64,000 nucleotides of DNA from Firmicutes bacterium ADurb.Bin146 (GTDB lineage: Bacteria > Bacillota > Clostridia > DUPQ01): positions 18,671 to 82,670 of the forward strand of contig MWDI01000039.1 in the NCBI GenBank assembly GCA_002070475.1, written 5' to 3'. Under the pieces are notes generated by a model. It was not told where the DNA came from and searched no databases. It saw nothing but the letters and a program-made list of their open reading frames with translations. The translations under genes were made by a program, and so were the position numbers. Shown one piece after another: positions 34,822 through 42,792 of this stretch (positions are counted from its first letter, which is position 1; each line of letters starts with the position of its first letter).

Positions 34822-35244
34822 ATGGCAGAAGACAAAAGGATCATAAGCGCAGAAGAAAAGGCGAAAGCTATACGTAAAATGAAGATTGAAAAGGTAGTTA
34901 CAGTATCTATACTGGTATTACTTATTTTAGGTATTGTGTCTGCTTTAATATTTAAGTCGATTGTAGGCACATGGTGGGCTGAAATTCAGGCAGACTCCAC
35001 AACAACAGGAGCATATATATATTTTGGAGGAGATAAGACATACAAAACCTTTATGTACGGAGTGGAGGAATGGTCTGAAACTGGAACATACGAACTGAAG
35101 GGTACGAGCGTTAACGGCTATATAATATTTAATCCAGAGAGAGGGCAGCAGTATATAAGAAGGTATAATATCAGAGGTACTAGGTTGAAAATTTTCAAAC
35201 CGGATGATACAGCTATTAGTTTTCTTCGCAACAGGACCGATTGA
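34822..35244 (+). CDS. Small membrane-anchored protein of unknown function
   Basis: A 140-residue protein with a charged 20-residue N-terminus (a coiled-coil-like stretch EEKAKAIRKMKIEK), one membrane helix (about 26-48) and an exterior beta-rich domain beginning VGTWWAEI and ending KIFKPDDTAI, the layout of a lipocalin-like or META-like anchored domain. Start ATG 34822 follows AAAAGGAG. It lies 50 bases after rnfB and before a terminator, so it may be the last gene of the Rnf transcript, but nothing shows a role in it. Confidence 0.6.
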   Translation: MAEDKRIISAEEKAKAIRKMKIEKVVTVSILVLLILGIVSALIFKSIVGTWWAEIQADSTTTGAYIYFGGDKTYKTFMYGVEEWSETGTYELKGTSVNGYIIFNPERGQQYIRRYNIRGTRLKIFKPDDTAISFLRNRTD

Positions 35245-35307
35245 TTATATTAATTAAAGAAGTTTTTAAACATAGTATATAATAATTGCATAGAAAATAC
35301 ACAGTGA

Positions 35308-35335
35308 AAAAAAGCTTTATGAATAAGCTTTTTTC
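35308..35335 (+). terminator. Rho-independent terminator
   Basis: AAAAAAGCTT / AAGCTTTTTT with a 7-base loop and a T-run, after the small membrane protein gene and before gyrA. Confidence 0.8.
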
Positions 35336-35372
35336 TTGTTTGAAATCGTAATTTCTTCATCATTCGAGGCCA

Positions 35373-35408
35373 TTGCCAATGGACTTGGCAAGGTTAATAT
35401 GATATAAT
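35373..35408 (+). promoter_or_regulatory. gyrA promoter overlapped by a 7-bp inverted repeat
   Basis: TATAAT (35403-35408) is a perfect -10; 17 bases upstream TGGACT (35380-35385) is a fair -35. A hyphenated palindrome TTGCCAATGGACTTGGCAA (7-bp arms, 5-base centre) covers 35373-35391, across the -35. Its position suits a repressor or a supercoiling-sensitive element; no binding protein can be named. Confidence 0.5.
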
Positions 35409-35448
35409 AAGTAAGATAAAACTATTGAAAGTGAACTGTAAAAAAACG

Positions 35449-37926
35449 ATGGAAAATGAAAAATTAAATGATGTTTCCAAAATTATACCAGTAGATATAG
35501 AGGAACAGATGAGGAAAGCGTTCATAGAATATGCTATGAGCGTAATAGCAGACAGAGCATTGCCTGATGTTCGTGATGGGTTCAAACCAGTACACAGAAG
35601 GATACTATATGCGATGCATTCATTAGGATTTTATCCTGATAAATCCCACAGGAAATGCGCAGCTACCGTAGGTGAGGTTTTGGGTAAATTCCATCCGCAT
35701 GGTGATGCTGCGGTATATGATGCAATGGTAAGAATGGCTCAGGATTTTTCTTTAAGATATCCTTTAATTGACGGACATGGCAACTTCGGTTCTCGTGATG
35801 GCGATCCGCCTGCAGCCATGAGATATACTGAATCTAGGCTTACAAAAATTGCTGTTGAAATGCTTGCAGATATAAATAAGGAGACAGTAGATTTTAAGTC
35901 TAATTTTGATGATCATGAAATGGAGCCAGTAGTACTGCCCTCTCGATTTCCGAATCTGCTTGTTAATGGCTCTAGCGGTATTGCAGTAGGAATGGCTACT
36001 AATATTCCTACACATAACCTAACAGAAGTAATCGATGCTATTTCTGCGGTTATTAAGAATCCTGATATAACCATAGATGAACTGATAGAGATAGTTAAAG
36101 GTCCTGACTTTCCAACATATGGTACCATAATGGGACGATCAGGCATATACCAGGCATATAAAACAGGAAAAGGAAGAATTGTTGTAAGAGGCAAAGCGGA
36201 AATAGAAGAACTTACAAATGGAAAGCAGAGAATAATCATCCATGATCTTCCTTATCAAGTCAATAAAGCAAAACTTATTGAGACTATTGCCAATATGGTT
36301 AAAAATAAAGCTATTGAAGGCATATCAGAAATAAATGATGAATCAGACAGGAATGAAGAAATAAGAATCATCATAACCCTAAAAAAGGATGCGAATGCGA
36401 ATGTAATACTTAACAGGCTATATAAGCACACACAACTTCAGGATGCCTTTAATGTTAATATGCTTGCACTGACTCCTTCAAAAACCGGGTATGAACCGAA
36501 AATACTTAATCTTAAACAGATGCTTGAGTATTACATAATGCATCAGGTCGATGTGATAAAGCGGAGGACCAAGTTTGATCTGGATAAAGCACAGACAAGA
36601 GCGCATGTATTAGAAGGTTTAATTAAAGCTGTAGACATACTGGATGATGTTATTGAAACAATCCGTAAAAGTGCTAATGAACCCGAAGCCAAGATTAATC
36701 TTATTACAAAATTTGAATTTACTGACAGGCAGGCACAAGCGATTGTAGATATGAGACTTGGCAGGCTTACCGGATTAGAAATATTAAAACTTCAAAGTGA
36801 ATTTGAGGAGTTGAATGAAAAGATAAAATACTATCTGAATGTCCTTGAAAACCAGGATGCAACTCATCAGGTCATAATAGATGAACTTGAAGTTATAAAG
36901 AAAAAGTACGGTGATGAAAGAAGAACTCTTATTGAAGAGTCAGAAGAAGATTTATTGGATGAAGATCTAATTAAAGAAGAGACCGTAATACTTACCCTTA
37001 CGAGATTTGGATACATCAAGAGACTGCCTGTAGATACATACAGAAGCCAAAACAGAGGTGGTAAAGGGGTAATAGGTGTTACTACAAGAGAAGAAGATAC
37101 TATAATAGATATATTTACTACAAGCACTCACAGCGTTCTTCTATTCTTTACTAACAGAGGAAAAGTATATAAGCTTAAAGGTTATCAAATACCGGAAGCG
37201 GGAAGAACAGCAAAAGGAACTGCTATAGTAAATCTTTTGGAACTGGATGCAAATGAAAAGGTTACCACAGTCCTGCCAATAGATAGTTTTGAAACCACAC
37301 AGAATCTGTTTATGGCTACAAAACTTGGATTTGCTAAAAAGACCCCCTTGGCAAGCTATATGAATATAAGGAAAGGCGGTATTATAGCAGTTACACTCAG
37401 GGATGACGATGATTTGATATCAGTTAAACTTTCCGAAGGAGATGATACTGTAATGCTTGTCACGAACAAGGGTAAAGCTATTAAATTTACTGAGGAAGAT
37501 ACAAGAGAGACTGGCAGGTCAGCAAAAGGCGTAATAGGAATAAGACTGGATGAAGATGATTATGTTGTCGGTATGGATCTTGTTAAGGATGAGGATACAA
37601 TACTGATGGTTACCGAGAATGGCTTTGGAAAGAGGACTTATGTATCAGAGTACCCAATACAGAAACGTGGAGGTAAAGGGGTTATTACATATAAAGTGAC
37701 CGAAAGGACAGGTGCGGTTATTGCTTCTATGATTACGTCAGATGATGACGACCTTTTGCTTATATCACTTCAAGGAGACATAATAAGGCTAGATGCAGGT
37801 CAAATAAGCATATTATCGAGAGCCACACAGGGGGTAACCCTTATGAGGATTGAAGAAGAAAATGCTGTTGTTGCTGCAACAATAACCGATAAGGAAGAAG
37901 AAATAGTCGAAGAAGAAGAACAGTAA
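35449..37926 (+). CDS. gyrA: DNA gyrase subunit A
   Basis: Breakage-reunion subunit of DNA gyrase (825 residues). Seen: the winged-helix/tower region with [18 protein letters not shown]; the catalytic Tyr in [10 protein letters not shown]; coiled-coil arm (about 370-500); and the C-terminal beta-pinwheel with the GyrA box as QNRGGKG (and QKRGGKG later), which sets it apart from ParC. The quinolone region reads GDAAVYDAM: Ala87 stands where E. coli has Ser83, and Asp91 matches Asp87. The ATG at 35449 is chosen although no clear ribosome site precedes it; a TTG 24 bases upstream is the alternative. gyrB is not adjacent, contrary to the usual gyrB-gyrA order. Confidence 0.96.
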   Translation: MENEKLNDVSKIIPVDIEEQMRKAFIEYAMSVIADRALPDVRDGFKPVHRRILYAMHSLGFYPDKSHRKCAATVGEVLGKFHPHGDAAVYDAMVRMAQDFSLRYPLIDGHGNFGSRDGDPPAAMRYTESRLTKIAVEMLADINKETVDFKSNFDDHEMEPVVLPSRFPNLLVNGSSGIAVGMATNIPTHNLTEVIDAISAVIKNPDITIDELIEIVKGPDFPTYGTIMGRSGIYQAYKTGKGRIVVRGKAEIEELTNGKQRIIIHDLPYQVNKAKLIETIANMVKNKAIEGISEINDESDRNEEIRIIITLKKDANANVILNRLYKHTQLQDAFNVNMLALTPSKTGYEPKILNLKQMLEYYIMHQVDVIKRRTKFDLDKAQTRAHVLEGLIKAVDILDDVIETIRKSANEPEAKINLITKFEFTDRQAQAIVDMRLGRLTGLEILKLQSEFEELNEKIKYYLNVLENQDATHQVIIDELEVIKKKYGDERRTLIEESEEDLLDEDLIKEETVILTLTRFGYIKRLPVDTYRSQNRGGKGVIGVTTREEDTIIDIFTTSTHSVLLFFTNRGKVYKLKGYQIPEAGRTAKGTAIVNLLELDANEKVTTVLPIDSFETTQNLFMATKLGFAKKTPLASYMNIRKGGIIAVTLRDDDDLISVKLSEGDDTVMLVTNKGKAIKFTEEDTRETGRSAKGVIGIRLDEDDYVVGMDLVKDEDTILMVTENGFGKRTYVSEYPIQKRGGKGVITYKVTERTGAVIASMITSDDDDLLLISLQGDIIRLDAGQISILSRATQGVTLMRIEEENAVVAATITDKEEEIVEEEEQ

Positions 37927-37929
37927 AAA

Positions 37930-38230
37930 TCCACAGACCTTGTGGAAAAAGAAATCATATAACATTCTAACCTATAAAAATGCCCATAAACAAGGCATTT
38001 TTTTAGTATAAAGTTATCCACAGGCTAACCCTGTTTTTTGTGGATAAGTAGGAGCGAATTTAAATTTATACGATAAATAAGGTATAAATTTCGAATAAAG
38101 TTATCCACAGGGAGAATTAGGAACTATTGATTAGTATTGGATATTACTGTTAAATATCTGTAAATACAACTAGCTTAAAAAAAAAGAAAATAATTTAAAA
38201 AATACCTTTACAGGCGAAGTATATTATATT
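37930..38230. other. DnaA-box cluster with AT-rich tracts (candidate origin or DnaA control site)
   Basis: The gap after gyrA holds three perfect DnaA boxes TTATCCACA: plus strand at 38014-38022 and 38101-38109, minus strand at 38039-38047. A one-mismatch box (TTTTCCACA, minus) lies at 37941-37949, half of the inverted repeat TCCACA-5-TGTGGA (37930-37946). AT-rich stretches lie at 38051-38100 and 38165-38206. About one such 9-mer would be expected by chance in the whole window, so three within 96 bases is strongly non-random. The usual Bacillota origin is next to dnaA, which is not here. Confidence 0.65.
37976..38004 (+). terminator. Terminator of gyrA
   Basis: AAAAATGCC / GGCATTTTT with a 9-base loop, running into seven T, just before the first perfect DnaA box. 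Confidence 0.8.
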
Positions 38231-38235
38231 ATTAT
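38207..38235 (+). promoter_or_regulatory. Promoter of the padR operon
   Basis: TTTACA (38207-38212), 17 bases, TATTAT (38230-38235). The transcript would begin near 38242, about 36 bases before the TTG start of padR. Confidence 0.6.
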
Positions 38236-38277
38236 GTACTCCGTTAGATGATATACTCGGTGAAGGGAGGGATTAGA

Positions 38278-38625
38278 TTGATAATAGCATCTGATCTTAT
38301 AAGAGGAAATACGGATACGATCATACTGGCAAGCTTGATGAAAAAGGATAGCTATGGTTATGAGATAAACAAGAACATATCAATAAAAACCGATGGCAAA
38401 TACGAATTTAAAGAAGCTACACTGTATACAGCATTTAAGAGACTTGAAGAAGCAGGATTTATTACTTCATACTGGGGAGAGCAGAATGTGACTGCAAGGC
38501 GCAGATACTACTCTATAACACAAAAAGGAAAAGAGGAATATTTAAGACTTGTAAATGACTGGAGAAATGCAAAAAACATGATTGAGAAACTGATTGATAC
38601 GGGGGTGATAGAAAATGGACAATAA
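38278..38625 (+). CDS. PadR family transcriptional regulator
   Basis: A 115-residue winged-helix repressor of the short PadR class: LIRGNTDTIILASLMKKDSYGYEINK, then EATLYTAFKRLEEAGFITSYW, and a wing at GRRYYSIT-like ARRRYYSITQKGKEEY with a C-terminal dimerisation helix. The start is TTG at 38278, with GGGAGG seven bases upstream; an ATG 30 bases earlier would put this ribosome site inside the gene. It overlaps the next gene by 11 bases. In this common three-gene set PadR usually represses the operon, but the signal is unknown. Confidence 0.9.
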   Translation: MIIASDLIRGNTDTIILASLMKKDSYGYEINKNISIKTDGKYEFKEATLYTAFKRLEEAGFITSYWGEQNVTARRRYYSITQKGKEEYLRLVNDWRNAKNMIEKLIDTGVIENGQ

Positions 38626-39241
38626 GTTAAAGGCGTACGTTGATAATCTATTTAAAGATGCGCCTGCAACGGTAAAGGCATATGAGGTTAAGGAGGAAAT
38701 ACTTCAGAATCTCAAGGATAAATATAATGACCTTATTGCAGAAGGCAAAACAAAAGATGAGGCATACAAGATCGCACTAGAGAGTATAGGTGATTTGACG
38801 GAGCTGTTTGCTGAACTGGAGAAAGGTGTTATGCATGATGATTCCAAGTTGCAGAAATATCTTGCGCTCAAGGCAGTAATAGCAATGGTATTTGTACTTG
38901 CTGCTGTACCGCTTGCAATGGCGTTCTCTTTTAAGAATGTACTGATAAATGTAATGATAACAGTCATACTTATAGCGATAGGCGTAATACTTGTGATATA
39001 CAACAACGCGAATAAACCAGGTTATACCTATAACAACAGCCAGGCTAATAGGATGGCTGAGATAGAAAGAAAGAAAAGCATAAGAAAATCAGTATCCGGA
39101 TTTTTATGGCTTATAACTCTGATTATGTACTTCATTGTGAGTTTTCAGACACATGCATGGCATCTGACATGGCTTATGTTCCTGCTTGCAGCAGCAATTG
39201 AATGCATATTGAATATCTGGCTTGGGCAAGCCAAAAAGTGA
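38615..39241 (+). CDS. HAAS-domain membrane protein (DUF1700-like)
   Basis: A 208-residue protein. The N-terminal soluble helical domain (about 1-70; MDNKLKAYVDNLFKDAP, then YEVKEEILQNLKDKYNDLIAEGKTKDEAY in two parts, then IGDLTEL) is the HAAS/permease-prefix fold often found beside PadR regulators. Four hydrophobic helices follow (about 86-105, 108-128, 160-178, 182-202). The role is unknown; family context suggests it senses or transmits a membrane signal. Middle gene of padR-HAAS-DUF4097, with a nine-base gap to the next. Confidence 0.8.
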   Translation: MDNKLKAYVDNLFKDAPATVKAYEVKEEILQNLKDKYNDLIAEGKTKDEAYKIALESIGDLTELFAELEKGVMHDDSKLQKYLALKAVIAMVFVLAAVPLAMAFSFKNVLINVMITVILIAIGVILVIYNNANKPGYTYNNSQANRMAEIERKKSIRKSVSGFLWLITLIMYFIVSFQTHAWHLTWLMFLLAAAIECILNIWLGQAKK

Positions 39242-39249
39242 GGTAAAAA

Positions 39250-40362
39250 ATGAATGCGACATCGTCAAAGATAATAAGGACCATAGCTATATTAGTAATA
39301 ATATTTGTTATTATTGGTTTAGGCGCATGGTATGTTGTGGAATATGGATTTAACGGATCTAACGGATTCAGAGGATTATCTTTTTCAACTACTGGAAGAC
39401 ACAGGATTGAAGCTCTGACAGGCTCTTACGAAGAGAGAGAAAGATATGAAGAAGAAATAGATGGTATAAAACAGATTCAGGTTTACTGGATAACATCAGC
39501 AGTGGATTTCAAGGTATACGATGATGATTCCATACTGCTTATAGAGAGTTGCCAGCGGGAGTTAACCGAAGGAGAGAATCTTGCATATACCATAGAAAAC
39601 GGTATATTGAAAATCAGGGAGCTAGAAGATGAATCTAAGTTATGGATAGCTCCTAAAAAGGTTGTTATATACATTCCTGAAAATCTTTTAGAGTCATTGG
39701 AAGTATTAAAAAGTGACTGTTCTTTGACAGATATAACTGCACAGGACATAACCGCGGATACTATTTATCTTGAATCCGATACCGGCAGGATTGATGTGAG
39801 AAATCTTACAGCAAGCCAGACAATTACTCTTGATACAGATACAGCTTCAATAACTGCATCAAATATAAAGGCTAAGAATATAGTAATTGACAGCGACACC
39901 GGAAGTATTGAGGTAAATAGAGCGGTTGCAGACACAAAAGCAGATATAGAGACAGACACAGGCAGAGTAGAAGTCAATGATATTACGACACCTACACTGT
40001 ATTGCGATTCTGATACCGGCAGGGTCACATGTACTAATTACACTGTTGATTCTATTACACAGAGTTCTGATACAGGAGCTGTTGAAACTGAAGGAACTTT
40101 CAAAACAGGTGACTTTAGAAGCAATACCGGAAGTGTAACTATGAAGTGTGCTACGTTGCCTGAAAGCATATACGCAAAGAGTGATACAGGATCTATTCAT
40201 CTGTATATTGCAAGAAATGATAATCTGGTTGTTTCATACAAGACAGGTACAGGTGATTTTACTTCAGAATTCCCTGTACTGGTATCCTCGTCAGGAGACG
40301 CAGCAATAACCTTAAAGACTGCAACAGGCAACATATATATAAAGCCATATGAAGCAGAATAA
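39250..40362 (+). CDS. DUF4097-type beta-repeat membrane-anchored protein
   Basis: A 370-residue protein with an N-terminal membrane helix (about 8-28) and an exterior right-handed beta-solenoid made of repeated turns, each with an SDTG or DTDT core: ESDTGRIDVRNL, DTDTASITASNI, DSDTGSIEVNRA, ETDTGRVEVNDI, DSDTGRVTCTNY, SSDTGAVETEGT, KSDTGSIHLYIA. This is the DUF4097/adhesin-like repeat often paired with PadR and HAAS proteins. It probably sits on the cell surface, with the solenoid as a ligand-binding or stress-sensing face. Last gene of the operon before a strong terminator. Confidence 0.85.
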   Translation: MNATSSKIIRTIAILVIIFVIIGLGAWYVVEYGFNGSNGFRGLSFSTTGRHRIEALTGSYEERERYEEEIDGIKQIQVYWITSAVDFKVYDDDSILLIESCQRELTEGENLAYTIENGILKIRELEDESKLWIAPKKVVIYIPENLLESLEVLKSDCSLTDITAQDITADTIYLESDTGRIDVRNLTASQTITLDTDTASITASNIKAKNIVIDSDTGSIEVNRAVADTKADIETDTGRVEVNDITTPTLYCDSDTGRVTCTNYTVDSITQSSDTGAVETEGTFKTGDFRSNTGSVTMKCATLPESIYAKSDTGSIHLYIARNDNLVVSYKTGTGDFTSEFPVLVSSSGDAAITLKTATGNIYIKPYEAE

Positions 40363-40384
40363 ATAGACAATAAAAGTTACAAAC

Positions 40385-40421
40385 AAAAAACAGACGGCTT
40401 ATGCGCTGCCTGTTTTTTTTT
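40385..40421. terminator. Bidirectional terminator
   Basis: AAAAAACAG-CGGC / GCTG-CTGTTTTTT hairpin with nine T on the plus strand and a matching A-run on the other side. It serves the DUF4097 gene and the convergent PAP2 gene. Confidence 0.8.
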
Positions 40422-40467
40422 ACAGTATATAATGATCATTGTTTTAGACATTAATTCTATGTATTAT

Positions 40468-41367
40468 TTATGCCTTCTTCTTAAAAATCCTAAATGACAT
40501 TGGATATAAGCAGCCAGCAAATAGTATTATGAGAAGGTATCTTATTCCGTCAGCAACAGGATTCTGATTGAACAGATCAAGAAGAGGCTGCTTCAAGAAT
40601 GTCTTTATAACTATTACTATACCAAGGCCTACAGCCAGTTTTATAGCCTGCTGCCACCATTTTGCCTTAACTTCAAAATGAGTGTATTTGGTATCAACGA
40701 TTATTGAAGCAATAATACCTATACAACAACCTAAAAGTTTCCATCCATTTTCTATCCCGTGAAGGTACTCAACTGAACCGGTTTTGTCAAATGAAAGAAT
40801 TATCATTGCTATAGTTATAGCGATTGCAACAATTCCATAAAGGTAAGCGTCACCATATTTATATTTATCAGCAACACGGAAAATAAAATAACAAAGAAGT
40901 AAAAGTGCAATTCCGACAGCTAAAGATGTAAATACATCTATAGGTGTATGGACTCCGAGATACATCCTGGAAAAAGCAACAAGAAGAGTAAGCACTGCCA
41001 TGAAAATATATACCCATGATTTTTTAAGGAACATTGCAATGGACCCAAAAAGGCTCACTCCCTGCTGTGTATGGCCTGATGGGAAAGAATAACCGGTAGC
41101 TGCTTCTACTGAACCTTCTACTGGTTTTGCAGCATTCTCATATGTCCATGGCCGCGGAATTTTAAAGATAAGTTTGAGCATTTGATTAACAAAAGAACCT
41201 AAGGTAAAGATAAAGAACATGCGATATCCGGATTTTTTATCTATGCACCAGATGACAGCTAGTATTATTACAGTAAAGAATAATTCTTCTCCCATTTTTG
41301 TAATCAGTAAGAAAAACTGATCAAAAAAAGGAGTCCTAATCTGTTCCAAGGTTTTTAATAATTCCAT
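40468..41367 (-). CDS. PAP2 superfamily membrane phosphatase
   Basis: A 299-residue polytopic protein. The three acid-phosphatase motifs are intact: KLIFKIPRP (about 64-72), PSGHT (about 96-100) and SRMYLGVHTPIDV (about 138-150), with their His/Arg/Asp residues placed to act at the outer membrane face. About eight helices. Relatives remove phosphate from undecaprenyl diphosphate or phosphatidate, so a wall-lipid or phospholipid role is likely. Start ATG with GGGAGG upstream. It is third in a run with the zinc-ribbon and YmfI-like genes on the same strand. Confidence 0.9.
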   Translation of the reverse strand: MELLKTLEQIRTPFFDQFFLLITKMGEELFFTVIILAVIWCIDKKSGYRMFFIFTLGSFVNQMLKLIFKIPRPWTYENAAKPVEGSVEAATGYSFPSGHTQQGVSLFGSIAMFLKKSWVYIFMAVLTLLVAFSRMYLGVHTPIDVFTSLAVGIALLLLCYFIFRVADKYKYGDAYLYGIVAIAITIAMIILSFDKTGSVEYLHGIENGWKLLGCCIGIIASIIVDTKYTHFEVKAKWWQQAIKLAVGLGIVIVIKTFLKQPLLDLFNQNPVADGIRYLLIILFAGCLYPMSFRIFKKKA

Positions 41368-41423
41368 AAATACCTCCCAATGACTAAATATATTAATATT
41401 TTAACTTATGTCATGAGATTTTA

Positions 41424-41813
41424 CTATGTGTTTTTTATAAACTGCTCTTTACACTTTGGACAGGTTATCCTTATCTTTCCTTTGTTTTTTGGAACACGAA
41501 TTTCAGTTTTACATTTTGGGCATTTGAAATATCTGTGTGTTTTATCTGAAAATTTCTTTTTAAAAGAGTAATATTTTCTTTTAATCGGATTCCAGAATTT
41601 TAAGAAAGCTTGGTTTTCTTTTGTTCTGGCCACAAAGTTTCTTGATAAAGAACGATATACCTGGTATATGGCTATAGCAAGGGATATATACATGAATATA
41701 TTATTTCTTGTTATCAGATATATAAAAAGGAAAAAGATATAGAAAACCATCAATGCACGATTAAAGTTGTCCATACCATATCTGTTCATAAAAAATTCTC
41801 TGATTTTTTTCAT
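41424..41813 (-). CDS. Small membrane protein with a C-terminal zinc ribbon
   Basis: A 129-residue protein with two hydrophobic helices (about 20-38 and 42-58), a basic linker, and a cytosolic zinc ribbon at the C-terminus (CPKCKTEIRVPK...CPKCKEQF, four cysteines in two CPxC knuckles). Similar small zinc-ribbon membrane proteins are found widely in Clostridia without a known role. It lies 56 bases upstream of the PAP2 gene and 68 bases after the SDR, same strand. Confidence 0.7.
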   Translation of the reverse strand: MKKIREFFMNRYGMDNFNRALMVFYIFFLFIYLITRNNIFMYISLAIAIYQVYRSLSRNFVARTKENQAFLKFWNPIKRKYYSFKKKFSDKTHRYFKCPKCKTEIRVPKNKGKIRITCPKCKEQFIKNT

Positions 41814-41881
41814 ATTTGTAAAACAAATCTCCTGCTTCTTTATTAATATATTATATCCTTGAATTATGAACTGTTTTTAAA

Positions 41882-42592
41882 CTAAATTACGGTTCCTCCA
41901 TTCACTGAAAAAACTTGTCCCGTTATAAAGGAAGTTTTCTCATCTGCTAGAAAAAGAAGCATTTTTGATATATCCTGACATATGCCTATTCTGCCAAGCG
42001 GGATCATATCTTTCAATTCTGACTGTGAAAATGTATTGTTCATATCAGTCTGTATTATGCCAGGTGCGACACAGTTAACATAAATATTAGATGGAGCCAG
42101 TTCTTTTGCAAGAGCTTTCGTGAAGCCTATGACACCAGCTTTTGATGTAGAATAAGCTACCTCGCAGGAAGCTCCAGTAATTCCCCACATAGATGAAATA
42201 TTAATTATGCAGCCTCTTTTTCTATTAATCATGGAAGGTATCGTGCATTTACAGACATTGAATATACCCTTCAGGTTGACATTCATCAGTATGTCCCAGT
42301 CTTTTTCCTCCATTTGAGAAAGTAATCCTATATACGAGATAGCTGCATTGTTTATGACTACGTCAATACTGCCGAATATTCTTTCGCCTTTTAAAACCAT
42401 TTCTTTTACCTGCGAGTAATCAGATACATCTGCTTTTATAAACTCAATATTATTTTTAAAAGCTGTATATTCTGATTCATTAATGCATGTATTGTTAAAG
42501 TTTGCGATTACATTATATCCTGCTTTTAAAAAATCCAGAGATACTTGTTTTCCGATGCCTTTTGAAGCGCCGGTTATTAAAACTGTTCTCAT
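41882..42592 (-). CDS. ymfI: SDR oxidoreductase, probable EF-P 5-aminopentanone reductase (YmfI type)
   Basis: A 236-residue SDR resembling FabG but closer to YmfI, which reduces the 5-aminopentanone group on a lysine of elongation factor P. Seen: TGASKGIGK (7-15), NNAA, catalytic Ser in NISSMWG, then YSTSK with Tyr/Lys, and the FabG-like ending FSVNGGTVI. The VAYSTSKAGVIGFTKALAKE run and the MWGITGASCE loop are the features that suggest YmfI. Start ATG with GGAGG upstream. An ordinary 3-oxoacyl-ACP reductase is the alternative; no fatty-acid genes are adjacent. Confidence 0.75.
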   Translation of the reverse strand: MRTVLITGASKGIGKQVSLDFLKAGYNVIANFNNTCINESEYTAFKNNIEFIKADVSDYSQVKEMVLKGERIFGSIDVVINNAAISYIGLLSQMEEKDWDILMNVNLKGIFNVCKCTIPSMINRKRGCIINISSMWGITGASCEVAYSTSKAGVIGFTKALAKELAPSNIYVNCVAPGIIQTDMNNTFSQSELKDMIPLGRIGICQDISKMLLFLADEKTSFITGQVFSVNGGTVI

Positions 42593-42792
42593 GCTTCCTC
42601 CTATCGATATGTTAGCACAAAATTTGGACTTTTTAAATATTAAGTATGTAAATGGCGAGTATATGAAAAAAAAGGAATAAAAATATAGGACAATTATAAC
42701 ATCTAGGGTGAATAAACTAATGAATAAATCCAGATATATTTACAAATCAGGTATATTATTATATTCTTTACATAAGCAATCGGAGGGATATA

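Noticed and set aside
39700..40200. Repeated SDTG-coding stretches in the DUF4097 gene as a possible DNA repeat or CRISPR
   Set aside because: The repeat is at protein level with divergent codons and no constant DNA repeat or spacer structure. No CRISPR array was seen in the window.
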